Below are positions 41,406 to 50,248 of a stretch of DNA of 64,000 nucleotides, one piece after another. Source of the DNA: Alicyclobacillus mali (GTDB lineage: Bacteria; Bacillota; Bacilli; Alicyclobacillales; Alicyclobacillaceae). A program made the translations under genes and the position numbers. The notes beneath the pieces were generated by a model. That model saw only the letters and a program-made list of their open reading frames with translations, had not been told where the DNA came from and did no database searches. Location: NCBI RefSeq assembly GCF_017329565.1, contig NZ_JAFMTT010000002.1; one strand, 5' to 3'. Positions within the stretch are counted from its first letter, which is position 1. Every line of letters begins with the position of its first letter.

Positions 41406-42749
41406 TCACGTCCATCCGTCCTCGCGCGCAGCCGCGGCCGCCATTTCTCCACTGCGAACGGCCCCCTCCAGGCAGGCTGGCCATCCCGTGTCCACCCAGT
41501 CGCCAGCGAGGTACAGGCCCCTGAGGCGGGATCGCACACCTGGGCGGCTGAGCCCTAGCCCCGGCTCCGCGAGAAACGTCGCCTTCGGCTGCCAGATCAC
41601 CTTGCGCCAGCGTGCACCCACTTCCCTCGCGGCGGGAAACATCTCGACCACCGCCGCCTCGACTTCCCGGGCGATCTCGTCCGCGTCCCACGCCCGATAC
41701 GCGTCCGCGGCCGAAATGGAGATGGACAAAAGGCGCCCGTCGAGTTCGGCATCGCCCAGAAGACGGCCGCGGTTGAAGGCGAACATGCCGCCCATCGCGA
41801 ACGAGGCCGCGACGTCCGACTCCATGACGGCGTGCGGATACTCGAGGTACACGTTCAAAATCGGGCTGTAGCGCGCACGCGCGAACCACGCCGCCCGGTC
41901 GATGGCGCCGTCGGGAAGGACGGACCGCGCCTGATCGTGTGGCACGGCGAGGATGACGCAACGTGCGTCGAGCGACGATCCGTCCGCCAGCCGCACGCTC
42001 CTCACGCCGGCTTCGTCCGCGACGATCCCGACCGCGCGGCCGCGCCGCACCTCGACCCCGCGCGCTTGCAGGGACGCCACGGCTTCCGCGGCGAGATCGC
42101 CAAGCGGGCGCGTAAAGAGGCCGAGCCGGCTCGGCTCGGGGCCGCGCAGGAAGCCTATCTGGAACGATTCGACGGCGAGCCCGGCGGAGATATCGTCCGC
42201 GTGGCCGTTCAGGATGGCGGTGCCGACGAGATCCCAGACGAGGCGGATGACCTCGTCCGTCTGTCCGTGGCGCTCGAGAAAAGCGCGGAACGAATGCATG
42301 TCGAGATCGCCAGGCCGGGCGGCGAGCATGGCGAACGCGGCCTGAGCGATGCGCAGGCGCCCGTCGAGTGAGACGTGCGCGTACCGGAGGAGCGATGGCA
42401 CGAGGTGAAGCGGTCCGGGGAGCCTGCGGCTCTCGATGGAACAGAAGCGCCCGTTGGCGTACACCGGGATGGACAGGAGCGACTGAAAGCGGACGCCCGG
42501 CTGGCGGGTCAATTGATGCAAGAGGTGCGTGAAGGCCGTGCAGCAGCCGAGCAGCACGTGCTGGCCATTGTCCAACACGTGGCCCGACTCCCGGTCGACA
42601 AAGGAAAAGGCGCGGCCGCCCACGTGCGGCGCGCGCTCCAAGAGCAGGACACGTTCCCCTGGCACACCGGCGCAAAGCAAGTGGTGGACGGCGCTCACGC
42701 CCGCAAAACCTGCGCCTACGACGATGATCCGATCGCGCGCTTGTTCCAT
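41406..42749 (-). CDS. hpnE: Hydroxysqualene dehydroxylase
   Basis: 447 residues from ATG 42749. FAD-binding amine-oxidase/phytoene-desaturase fold: RIIVVGAGFAGVSAVHHL (GxGxxG), then LLLERAPHVGGRAFSF, and a C-terminal GLYLAGDWVDTGWPACLEGAVRSG that closes the FAD site. Family knowledge: HpnE reduces hydroxysqualene to squalene after HpnD and HpnC, in bacteria that lack squalene synthase. It is the last gene of the hopanoid operon, its start lying 34 bp inside hpnD. Squalene made here feeds the cyclase encoded three genes upstream. Confidence 0.93.
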   Translation of the reverse strand: MEQARDRIIVVGAGFAGVSAVHHLLCAGVPGERVLLLERAPHVGGRAFSFVDRESGHVLDNGQHVLLGCCTAFTHLLHQLTRQPGVRFQSLLSIPVYANGRFCSIESRRLPGPLHLVPSLLRYAHVSLDGRLRIAQAAFAMLAARPGDLDMHSFRAFLERHGQTDEVIRLVWDLVGTAILNGHADDISAGLAVESFQIGFLRGPEPSRLGLFTRPLGDLAAEAVASLQARGVEVRRGRAVGIVADEAGVRSVRLADGSSLDARCVILAVPHDQARSVLPDGAIDRAAWFARARYSPILNVYLEYPHAVMESDVAASFAMGGMFAFNRGRLLGDAELDGRLLSISISAADAYRAWDADEIAREVEAAVVEMFPAAREVGARWRKVIWQPKATFLAEPGLGLSRPGVRSRLRGLYLAGDWVDTGWPACLEGAVRSGEMAAAAAREDGWT

Positions 42750-43585
42750 AGGACCCCCCACACCAGCCTCAATTTCTGCGATCCGCTGAGCGAGATGCGC
42801 TCATCGAAGACCCGAAAGCCGCGCGCCTCAATCTTGTCCAAGAGGCGCCGGTACATCACATACAGCATGCTCAGGCAGCGGAGGCTGTCGGGCTCCACGA
42901 GCGAGAACAGCCCCGCGGCGCGCGCGTAGTACGCTTTTGCGCGCTCGGCCTGCGCGCGCATGAGGGCGAAAAAGGCGGGCGTCGTGCGCCGAGCGGCGAG
43001 ATCGGCCTGGGAGTAGCCGAACCGCTCCATTTCCTCTTCGGGCAGATACACGCGGTCGCGCGCGAGGTCTTCGGCGAGATCGCGCAGAATGTTGGTGATT
43101 TGCAGCGCGCGGCCCATGTCCCGGGCGAGGTCGAGCGCGCGCGGGTCGCGAAAGCCGAAGATGTGCACGCACATGAGTCCGACGGTGCCGGCCACGTCGT
43201 CGCAGTAGGCGTCGAGATCGGCCTGGGACTTGAGGCGCACAGGCGCCATATCGACCCGCATGCCGCGGATGAGATGGGCGAACGGCTCCTGCGGGATGCC
43301 GTAGCGCCGCACGGCGTCTCCGAGCGCCAGGACGACGGGATGGGACGACGCGAGGTAGTCGTCGGCGTAGGCGGCCTGGTAGATGCGCTCGGCGGTGGCG
43401 AGGTGGGAGGCGGCGTCGGCGCCGGTGTGATCGTCCACGGCGTCGTCGCAGAGACGGCTCCACGCGTAGATGGCGTACATGGCGCGGCGCTTGGCGGGCG
43501 GCAGCATGCGCATGCCGTAGTAAAACGAGCTGCCAGCTTCGCGCGTTTGCCGCGCGCAGTATTCGTAGGCTGAAGCCAGATTCAT
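42716..43585 (-). CDS. hpnD: Presqualene diphosphate synthase
   Basis: 289 residues. Trans-isoprenyl synthase (squalene/phytoene synthase) fold with two Asp-rich motifs: SRLCDDAVDD near residue 44-53 and ITNILRDLAEDLARDRVYLP near 140-160. SFYYGMRMLPPAKRRAMYAIYAW is typical of HpnD. It condenses two farnesyl diphosphates to presqualene diphosphate. Overlaps hpnC (4 bp) and hpnE (34 bp), indicating strict co-translation in the order C-D-E. Confidence 0.92.
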   Translation of the reverse strand: MNLASAYEYCARQTREAGSSFYYGMRMLPPAKRRAMYAIYAWSRLCDDAVDDHTGADAASHLATAERIYQAAYADDYLASSHPVVLALGDAVRRYGIPQEPFAHLIRGMRVDMAPVRLKSQADLDAYCDDVAGTVGLMCVHIFGFRDPRALDLARDMGRALQITNILRDLAEDLARDRVYLPEEEMERFGYSQADLAARRTTPAFFALMRAQAERAKAYYARAAGLFSLVEPDSLRCLSMLYVMYRRLLDKIEARGFRVFDERISLSGSQKLRLVWGVLWNKRAIGSSS

Positions 43586-44457
43586 GCCGACCCTCCTTCA
43601 CCATTCGCGCCACCGGCGAGCACCGAGAGCGCGATGCGGAGCTTTTGCCTGCCCGAGACCACGGGTCTGCCGGCAAACGGATTGTGGTCCTGGCGGCGAA
43701 TGGCCGCGAGAATGGCCTCACCGCCCAGGCGATACAGCTTCAGCTGCCGAGCCAGGCGCGGTGGAACGAGGGATTCGAGCCTGCGGCCCTCGTCGAACAG
43801 CGCCTGGGCGCGATCCACCTCGAGCGCGATGCAGCGGCGCACGCCGTCCGTCGCCCGCCGGGCGCGAATGTCGTCCAGCGTCGCGCCGAACTGCTCGAGG
43901 TCCGCGCGCGGGACGTAGATGCGGTCGAGGGCGAGATCGCGATCGATGTCCTGCATGTGGTTGGCGACCTGCAGCGCCGTGCACGTGGCGTCGGACAGGC
44001 GCGCGCGCTCGTCGTCCAGGCAGCCGAAGATGCCGAGCACGAGCCGGCCGACGGGATCGGCCGAATAGCGGCAGTAGTCGCGAAGATCCTCCCAGGTCTC
44101 GTACGTGTGCTTGCGCTGATCCCGCCGGTTGGCCTCGATGAGGCGGAGAAACGGCTCCATGGGCAGGTTGCAGGTGTCGATGGTGAACTGAAGGGCGCGG
44201 AACGCGGGCGTGGTGGCCTCGCCCGCAAACGCGCGCCGCAGCTCCTCCTCGTAGGCGTCGAGGGCCGCCATGCGGTCTCCCGCGTATTCGTCGCCGAGAT
44301 CGTCCACGCCGCGACAAAAGGCATAAACCGAATAAAAGTGCGGACGAAGATGGCGCGGCACGAACAGCGACACCACCGAGAAGTTTTCGTAGTGGCTTCG
44401 CGTGAGCCGGCGGCAGACCTCGAAATCGCCTCGGAGTTCGACTGGCACAGATCCCAT
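43582..44457 (-). CDS. hpnC: Hydroxysqualene synthase
   Basis: 291 residues from ATG 44457 (AGGTGAGG upstream; GTG 44469 overlapping the shc stop is the alternative). Paralogue of HpnD: HYENFSVVSLFVPRHLRPHFYSVYAFCRGVDDLGDE opens with the first Asp-rich motif, and VANHMQDIDRDLALDRIYVP is the second. It converts presqualene diphosphate to hydroxysqualene. Directly after shc and before hpnD. Confidence 0.92.
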   Translation of the reverse strand: MGSVPVELRGDFEVCRRLTRSHYENFSVVSLFVPRHLRPHFYSVYAFCRGVDDLGDEYAGDRMAALDAYEEELRRAFAGEATTPAFRALQFTIDTCNLPMEPFLRLIEANRRDQRKHTYETWEDLRDYCRYSADPVGRLVLGIFGCLDDERARLSDATCTALQVANHMQDIDRDLALDRIYVPRADLEQFGATLDDIRARRATDGVRRCIALEVDRAQALFDEGRRLESLVPPRLARQLKLYRLGGEAILAAIRRQDHNPFAGRPVVSGRQKLRIALSVLAGGANGEGGSA

Positions 44458-44465
44458 CGCAACCC

Positions 44466-46361
44466 TCACCTGCGCTCGATGGCTTGCTTGTAGCGGCCGA
44501 GCGCGAGCGTCGGAAACACGTGACGGTACATCGTGTAGCCGAGGTAGAAATCCCCCGGGAAGCCCGTGCCGGTGTAGTACGGCTCATCCCAGCCGCCGTC
44601 CGGGCGCTGCGTCTCCACGAGGTATTGTACGCCGCGGCGCGCGGCCTCGGAATCCGCCCTGCCGCCCGCGATGAGCGCCATGAGCGCCCACGCCGTCTGC
44701 GATGGGGTGCTCGCGCCCTTGCCCGCGTACGCCGGGTCCTCGTACGAGCGGCAGTCCTCGCCCCAGCCGCCGTCCGGGTTCTGATGCTGCTCCACCCAAT
44801 CGAGCGCCTTTTGAATGTACGGCTCGCGCATGTCGATCCCGACCGCCTTCAGCGCCGACACCACCGCGCCCGTGCCGTAGATGTAGTTGACGCCCCAGCG
44901 ACCGAACCAGCTGCCGTCCGGCTTCTGCTCCCGCTTGAGGTACGCCACCGCGCGCTGGATCACCTTCCAGGCGTCGTCGTAGCCGAAGCTGCCGAAACAC
45001 TCGAGCACGTGGGCGGTGACGTCTTCCGACGGCGGATCGGTCACTTCGCCGAAGTCGCAGAACGGGATGTGGTTCGGGAGATCGCTCGTGTTGTCGACGT
45101 CGTATGCGCCCCAGCCGCCGTTCGAGCTCTGCATGCCGACAATCCAGCGGAATCCCTTCGTCATGGCGTCTCGCCTGCGGCGCTCGTCCGGGAGTCGCAG
45201 CGTGTTGAGCGCCCAGATGACGACGGCCGTGTCGTCCACGTCCGGATAGTACACGTTGTCGAACTGGAACGCGAAGCCGCCCGGGTTGAGGTTCGGGCGC
45301 TTCACCACCCAATCGCCCGGCACGGTGATCTGCCGGTCCAACAGCCATTCGCCCGCCTTGACCAACCGGTCGTGATCGGCCGGAAGCCCCGCAGCGCGCA
45401 GCGCGAGTACGGCGAGACCCGTGTCCCACACGGGCGAGATGGAAGCCTGAAACATCCATCCGCCGTAATCCAGTTCCACGCCGTACAGTTCGAGACCTTC
45501 CCAGCCCTTGATGAACGCCGGATGCTGCGTCATGTCGAGGATCTTGAGCGCAATGAGCGCGTAAAACCAAGGCGGCTGAATCCCGCCCCAGCTGCCGTCG
45601 CCGGCCTGGCGCTCCAGCAGCCAGTCCAGGGCCCGAATCTCGGCGGCGCGGCGGAACGGGTGCACGGACAGCTTCTGATACCAGTGCAGCGCGGCGTCGA
45701 GCGCGTCGAACATCCGCCCACCGCCGCCCTTGGCCCCGCGCCGGCGCGGCGGCACGTCGGTCTCATACAGCTCGGGCACGCGCGCATGCTCGGGCAGCGG
45801 GAACACAGGCTGGCGGCTCATCACGATGGAGAGCGCCACAACCGTTGCCCTGGCCCACGAGCCAAACTCGTAGATGTTGAGCGGCACGCGCTTGCCGAGC
45901 AACATGATCTCCGGCGGAACCATGGGCACCTTCGCCCACGGATATTCGCCGACGAGCGCCAGCCACATCCGCGTGAAGACGCGCGACGACTCGATGCCGC
46001 CCTGGCTCTGGATGAACCGCAGCGCCTTCTGCATCGGCTCTTCGTCGGGCGCCATGCCAATATACTTGAGCGCCACATACGCCTCGATGGTCGTGTCGAG
46101 GTCCGGCGGTCCGCCCGGGTACAGGGCCCATGTCCCGTCCTCGCGCTGTTCGTGCAGGAGATAACGGCGGATTTTCTCCATGCGATCGCAATGGACGCGA
46201 TCGAGAATGTGGCACAAGAGGACGTACTCCGCTTCCATCGTGACGTTGCTCAGAAGCGGCCCCCACCAGTAGCCTTCGTCCTTTTGGCAGGAGAGGAGAT
46301 ACTCCACCGCGCGGTCCAGCGTCCGCGCGTAGGCCGGCGCTTCCACCAACTGCTCAGCCAT
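44466..46361 (-). CDS. shc: Squalene-hopene cyclase
   Basis: 631 residues, the same length as the structurally solved A. acidocaldarius enzyme, and the sequence matches that protein from memory with only scattered changes. The acid motif DVDDTAV (Asp374-Asp377 by that numbering) protonates squalene; at least six QW repeats (QxxxGxW, for example QEDGTWALYPGG and QKPDGSWFGRWG) stabilise the two alpha/alpha barrels. Monotopic membrane enzyme that folds squalene into hopene and hopanol. The start ATG 46361 follows an AGGGGGAGG site; the longer frame to 46427 is not needed. It lies between hpnA (38 bp) and hpnC. Confidence 0.98.
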   Translation of the reverse strand: MAEQLVEAPAYARTLDRAVEYLLSCQKDEGYWWGPLLSNVTMEAEYVLLCHILDRVHCDRMEKIRRYLLHEQREDGTWALYPGGPPDLDTTIEAYVALKYIGMAPDEEPMQKALRFIQSQGGIESSRVFTRMWLALVGEYPWAKVPMVPPEIMLLGKRVPLNIYEFGSWARATVVALSIVMSRQPVFPLPEHARVPELYETDVPPRRRGAKGGGGRMFDALDAALHWYQKLSVHPFRRAAEIRALDWLLERQAGDGSWGGIQPPWFYALIALKILDMTQHPAFIKGWEGLELYGVELDYGGWMFQASISPVWDTGLAVLALRAAGLPADHDRLVKAGEWLLDRQITVPGDWVVKRPNLNPGGFAFQFDNVYYPDVDDTAVVIWALNTLRLPDERRRRDAMTKGFRWIVGMQSSNGGWGAYDVDNTSDLPNHIPFCDFGEVTDPPSEDVTAHVLECFGSFGYDDAWKVIQRAVAYLKREQKPDGSWFGRWGVNYIYGTGAVVSALKAVGIDMREPYIQKALDWVEQHQNPDGGWGEDCRSYEDPAYAGKGASTPSQTAWALMALIAGGRADSEAARRGVQYLVETQRPDGGWDEPYYTGTGFPGDFYLGYTMYRHVFPTLALGRYKQAIERR

Positions 46362-46399
46362 CCGACCTCCCCCTTTCACCGTGATGATGGTCCGTCCTG

Positions 46400-47395
46400 T
46401 CACGCCATCCTGGCGCTCCGAAACCATTCAATTGCGCGAAGCAAGGCGTCTTCCACGGGCGACTGCGGCAGCCCAAGCTCCCGCACCGCCTTGGACGCGT
46501 CGAAATACATCGGCTCCCTCGCAAGCCGCACCCCGGCCACAGGGGCCCGCGCCGGCCGCTTCATGAGCGGCGCCAGAACCCGCTCGTCGATCACGGCATA
46601 CGCCATGGCCGCGAAAAATGGGATTCTGAGCCGCGGAGGCTTCCGGCCGGCAATCTCCGCGATGAGCCGGACCAACTCCCCGAAGTGCATGTTCCGATTG
46701 CCGAGAATGTACCGCTCGCCCGCGCGTCCCCTCTCATACGCGAGCAGGTGCCCGATGGCCACGTCCTCGACCGCCACAAGGTTCAGCCCCGTCTCCACGT
46801 AGCCAGGCATCCTGCCGAGCATGGTATCGAGCACAATGCGGCCCGTCGGCGTCGGCTTCACATCGTACGGGCCGACCGGCGTGGACGGATTGACGATGAC
46901 CACGTCCATCCCCTCCGCGGCCGCCTGCATGACGAGGCGCTCGGCGAGCACCTTGGTGCGCTTGTACGTGCTCACGACGCGGTCGGGATCGTTGAAGCCG
47001 TCCGCTTCGGTCGAGGGCTGGCCGTCGTGTCTCAGCTTGACCGCGGCGGTGGAACTCGTGTAGACGAGCCGCGGGCCACCCGCCTCGCGGACCGCCTCGA
47101 GCACGCGGCGCGTCCCCTCGACGTTCGCCGCGTACATGAGCGTGTCATCGCGCGGATCGAGCGAGTAGTGCGCCGCCACGTGAAACACGGCGTCGCAACC
47201 GTCGATCCCGGCGCGCAAGCCTTCGCCGGTGGCGAGATCGCCCTGGATCATCTCCGCGCCGAGCGCCTGAAGGTGCGGGGCGCGGCCGGGATCGCGCACC
47301 AATGCGCGCACGCGGTGGCCGTGTTCGATCAGCACCCGGGCGACGTGATAGCCCACAAAGCCGGATCCCCCGGTCACGAACGCCAGCAAGGCCAT
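46400..47395 (-). CDS. hpnA: Hopanoid-associated NAD-dependent sugar epimerase
   Basis: 331 residues. Extended SDR: FVTGGSGFVGYHVARVL binds NAD, and catalytic residues are Ser of YTSSTAAV and Tyr-x3-Lys in STYKRTKVLAE. NPSTPVGPYDVKPTPTGRIV and GLNLVAVEDVAIGHLLA are hallmark HpnA segments. Its exact reaction on hopanoid head groups is not settled; an epimerase or reductase role is assumed from the family. The ATG at 47395 has GGAGG only 2 bases away; TTG at 47389 would be better spaced. It overlaps hpnG by 22 bp. Confidence 0.88.
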   Translation of the reverse strand: MALLAFVTGGSGFVGYHVARVLIEHGHRVRALVRDPGRAPHLQALGAEMIQGDLATGEGLRAGIDGCDAVFHVAAHYSLDPRDDTLMYAANVEGTRRVLEAVREAGGPRLVYTSSTAAVKLRHDGQPSTEADGFNDPDRVVSTYKRTKVLAERLVMQAAAEGMDVVIVNPSTPVGPYDVKPTPTGRIVLDTMLGRMPGYVETGLNLVAVEDVAIGHLLAYERGRAGERYILGNRNMHFGELVRLIAEIAGRKPPRLRIPFFAAMAYAVIDERVLAPLMKRPARAPVAGVRLAREPMYFDASKAVRELGLPQSPVEDALLRAIEWFRSARMA

Positions 47396-48000
47396 TCCCT
47401 CCCGAAAGCACGAAGCGTGCGGCGCGCCCGGAGTGCGCGCGCGGGCAGACACAGCGCGCTTCGCCACCCCGACGGCCGCCACGAGGCGAGGGCTTCGCCG
47501 GCCTCGTCCAGCACCACGCGGACGGCGACAAACGGAATGCCCGCCTCGCGGGCCACGCGTGCCCACGCGAACGTCTCCTGATCGACCGCCGACGCCTCGA
47601 ACCGGCGGGCCAGTTCGCGCTTGTCCGCCGGCGTGGAGGCGATGCGCTCGACCGACACGATGCGACCGCCGATCTGCGCCGATCCGCCGTGGGCATCGGC
47701 GAAGCGCCGGGCGAGTTCGCACAGCCGCTCGTCGAGGGCAAGCGGCGCGCTCGAGCCGTCCGGCGTCACCGCCTCCGCTGGCAGGACGAGATCGCCAAGG
47801 CGAAGCGCGGCATCAAGCGCGCCGCACACCCCTGTGCCGACGATGAGCGCTGGTCGCTCCGCCCGAACGAGCCGCGCGAGCCCATCCGCTGCGCGAACCG
47901 GCCCCACGCCCGTCGAAGCGACGCGCCAGCCGGGACGGCGCGCCAGATGGTCAAACGCCGCGCGCTCAAACCCGAGCGCGGTGACGACGAGCAGACTCAC
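47374..48000 (-). CDS. hpnG: Hopanoid-associated nucleoside phosphorylase/nucleosidase
   Basis: 208 residues from GTG 48000, overlapping the hpnH stop (GTGA). Purine-nucleoside-phosphorylase fold: VVTALGFERAAFDHL, TGVGPVRAADGLARLV, ALIVGTGVCGALDAAL, GDLVLPAEAV and AVDQETFAWARVAREAGIPFVAVRVVLDEA, the last holding the base/ribose-binding Glu/Asp. HpnG removes adenine from adenosylhopane to give ribosylhopane on the way to bacteriohopanetetrol. Short for the family, with an Arg-rich C-terminus. Placed right after hpnH, as in other hopanoid producers. Confidence 0.88.
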   Translation of the reverse strand: MSLLVVTALGFERAAFDHLARRPGWRVASTGVGPVRAADGLARLVRAERPALIVGTGVCGALDAALRLGDLVLPAEAVTPDGSSAPLALDERLCELARRFADAHGGSAQIGGRIVSVERIASTPADKRELARRFEASAVDQETFAWARVAREAGIPFVAVRVVLDEAGEALASWRPSGWRSALCLPARALRARRTLRAFGREWPCWRS

Positions 48001-49007
48001 GAGGCGAAGAACCACCGAACCAGGCGCCAGGTGTCGCTCGGCGTGAGGGCCTTGAGCGCCGCCATCTCGTAGCCCGAGTGCATCATGCAGCTCGCACAGC
48101 GGGGATTCTCGCCGTAGCCGAACTCGTCCCAGTTGGTCTTCTCCATCATCTCCTGGAACGTGTCGTAGTGCTCATCCGTCAACAGGTAGCAGGGGCCTTT
48201 CCAGCCCTTCGGGTTGCGGTTCGGCATTGCCCACGGCGTGCAACGCAATTCCCGCTTGCCCTGCAGGAAGTCGAAGTAGATGGGCGTGTCGTAAAAGCGG
48301 ATGCGATCCCCGCAGCGCGCCATGATGTCCTGGACGAGCTGGTGCACTTCCTTGCGGTGCAGGAAAATGTCGCTGTTCGACGGATCCACCTCTTCGTACG
48401 TGAACGCCGGCGACACGATGCAGTTGTCGACGCCCATGTCCATGAGCTCCAACAGGAGCTCGGCCGTATCCTGGGCACTTGCGCCCTTGTAAAGCGTGGT
48501 GTTGGTTGCGACGCGGAATCCGCGCTCCTTTGCGGCCTTAATGCCCTTCATCACGATGTCGAAGACGCCCTTGCGCTCCACCATCTTGTCGTGGTGTTCG
48601 CGCTTGCCGTCGAGATGGAACACAAAGGTGAAGTTTGGGTGAGGTTTCAGCTTGTCGAGGACCCGATGCAGCAGAATGCCGTTGGTGCAAAGCATGACGA
48701 GCTTCCGCCGCTCCAGCATGCCGTTGACAATCTCGACAATCTCCGGGTGCACGAGCGGCTCGCCGCCCGCGATGGACACGGCGGGCGCACCACATTCGTC
48801 GATGGCCTTGAAGCAGTCCTCTGCGGTCATCCGCATCTTCAGGACGTCCGGGCTCTGCCGGATCTTCCCGCAGCCCGTGCAGGTCAGGTTGCACAGCTCC
48901 GTCGGCTCGAGCATGAGGACCATCGGATACCGCTTGATTCCCTTGACGCGGTTTTTCGCCAGGTACTTCACCATGTCGACCGTTGCGGAGAACGACTGTC
49001 GCGCCAT
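47997..49007 (-). CDS. hpnH: Adenosyl-hopene transferase, radical SAM
   Basis: 336 residues. Radical SAM CxxxCxxC motif with Cys39, Cys43 and Cys46 (CNLTCTGCG), a GGEPLVHPE SAM motif near 80, and a C-terminal SPASM-like Cys cluster in CTPWAMPNRNPKGWKGPCY and NPRCASCMMHSG. It joins the adenosyl radical to the hopene side chain (C30 to C35). Strong GAGGAGGAGG ribosome binding site. A possible attenuator sits in the 118-bp gap after the isomerase gene. Confidence 0.95.
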   Translation of the reverse strand: MARQSFSATVDMVKYLAKNRVKGIKRYPMVLMLEPTELCNLTCTGCGKIRQSPDVLKMRMTAEDCFKAIDECGAPAVSIAGGEPLVHPEIVEIVNGMLERRKLVMLCTNGILLHRVLDKLKPHPNFTFVFHLDGKREHHDKMVERKGVFDIVMKGIKAAKERGFRVATNTTLYKGASAQDTAELLLELMDMGVDNCIVSPAFTYEEVDPSNSDIFLHRKEVHQLVQDIMARCGDRIRFYDTPIYFDFLQGKRELRCTPWAMPNRNPKGWKGPCYLLTDEHYDTFQEMMEKTNWDEFGYGENPRCASCMMHSGYEMAALKALTPSDTWRLVRWFFAS

Positions 49008-49051
49008 GCCAATCCCTCCTCCTCAATCCGATTCGACACATGAATACGTAG

Positions 49052-49108
49052 AAAAAAGGCCATCTAAAGGAAAGGATATCCCTGGTTTGACGCGATCGCA
49101 AATGGCCT
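49052..49108 (-). promoter_or_regulatory. Possible attenuator between fni and hpnH
   Basis: Minus strand: AGGCCAT (49108-49102) can pair with ATGGCCT (49063-49057), followed by a run of Ts (49057-49052). The loop of about 38 bases contains a GGATATCC palindrome. A second GC hairpin (AGGCGC/GCGCCT) precedes it near 49110-49125. A long-looped terminator or attenuator would let the hpn genes be tuned apart from dxs and fni. Confidence 0.35.
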
Positions 49109-49125
49109 CACAAGGCGCTTGCGCC

Positions 49126-50211
49126 TCAGATCACGCGCCCCCGCGCGTCCACCCACGCTTTCAGCCCCCGCGCCTCGAGCCATTCCCGCAGCCATCCCAG
49201 GACGACGACGGGCTTGCCGCGCAAGTCGGAGAAATTGCGGCAGCCTGTGAGCACGAGCAGGGCGCGCAGCCCGAAGTGCATCTCTTCGATAAAACGATTT
49301 AGTTGCTCTTCTCCGTTGGGCTGCGTCACCAGGCGGACGAGCGGCCCCGCGATGCCGACCGCGCTCGCGCCAAGCGCCATGGCCTTCGCGACGTCGAGCG
49401 CCGTGCGAATGCCCCCGGACGCAATCACGTCAGCGCGCTCCCCGACCGCCGCCTTCACTTCGCAGAGCGATGCGGCCGTCGGCAGCCCCCATTGGTGCCA
49501 GAATTCGTCGATCTCGGCGCCCCGTCGCCAAGCCTCGACCGCAATGAAGTTCGTCCCGCCAAGGCCGCCCACGTCGATGGCGCGCGCGCCGGCGTCCGCA
49601 AACCGGACGGCATCCTCCGCCGAGATGCCTTGCCCCACTTCCTTGGCAATGACGGGCACACCCACGCCCTGTGCAACCTCCGCGAGCGCGTCGAGCGCCC
49701 CTCGAAAGTCGCGATCTCCCTCCGCCATGAACAGCTCCTGCGCGGCATTGAAGTGGACCTGAAGAAGATCTGCCCGCACCAGCTCGACGGCCTTCCGCGC
49801 GCGCTCCACCCCGGTGCCCATGCCCACATTGGCGATCACGACGCCGTCCTGATGGATCTCCCGGACGACGCGGTACGTGTAGGCCACCTCCGGCGAGGAG
49901 AGACCAGCTGAAGCGGAGCCAAGCGCCATGGCCAGGCCAAAGCGCTTTGCAGCCTGTGCGAGCTTACGATTGATGTCATACACTTCGTCGGCGCCGCCCG
50001 TCATCGCGTTGATGATGATCGGGGATTCCAGGCGCATGCCGCAGAGTTCGGTGGCCAGGGACACGTCACCCCAGGCCACCTCCGGCGCGGAGCAGGGCAA
50101 GAGCGAAACGCACTCAAAACCGTTCGAGACGCCCGCCGGATCGCCGAGCGATTGAACGGCGTGCACGTGCTCGACCTTGCGCCGCTGCCGGACGTCGCGC
50201 GTCAACGTCAT
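49126..50211 (-). CDS. fni: Isopentenyl-diphosphate delta-isomerase, type 2
   Basis: 361 residues. FMN-dependent TIM barrel: RKVEHVHAV at the start, NAMTGGADEVYDINRKLAQAA, LGSASAGLSSPE, NVGMGTGVERARK, LQVHFNAAQELFMAEGDRDF (the HxNxxQE motif), VPVIAKEVGQGIS, VGGLGGTNF and VIASGGIRTALDVAKAMALGA. It interconverts IPP and DMAPP, needed when the MEP pathway output must be balanced for C30 synthesis. ATG 50211; 38 bp after dxs. Type 1 is unrelated; only type 2 appears here. Confidence 0.95.
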   Translation of the reverse strand: MTLTRDVRQRRKVEHVHAVQSLGDPAGVSNGFECVSLLPCSAPEVAWGDVSLATELCGMRLESPIIINAMTGGADEVYDINRKLAQAAKRFGLAMALGSASAGLSSPEVAYTYRVVREIHQDGVVIANVGMGTGVERARKAVELVRADLLQVHFNAAQELFMAEGDRDFRGALDALAEVAQGVGVPVIAKEVGQGISAEDAVRFADAGARAIDVGGLGGTNFIAVEAWRRGAEIDEFWHQWGLPTAASLCEVKAAVGERADVIASGGIRTALDVAKAMALGASAVGIAGPLVRLVTQPNGEEQLNRFIEEMHFGLRALLVLTGCRNFSDLRGKPVVVLGWLREWLEARGLKAWVDARGRVI

Positions 50212-50248
50212 ACGGCCTCCCTCTTTCCGTCCGCCAGCCCGCCTGTCG

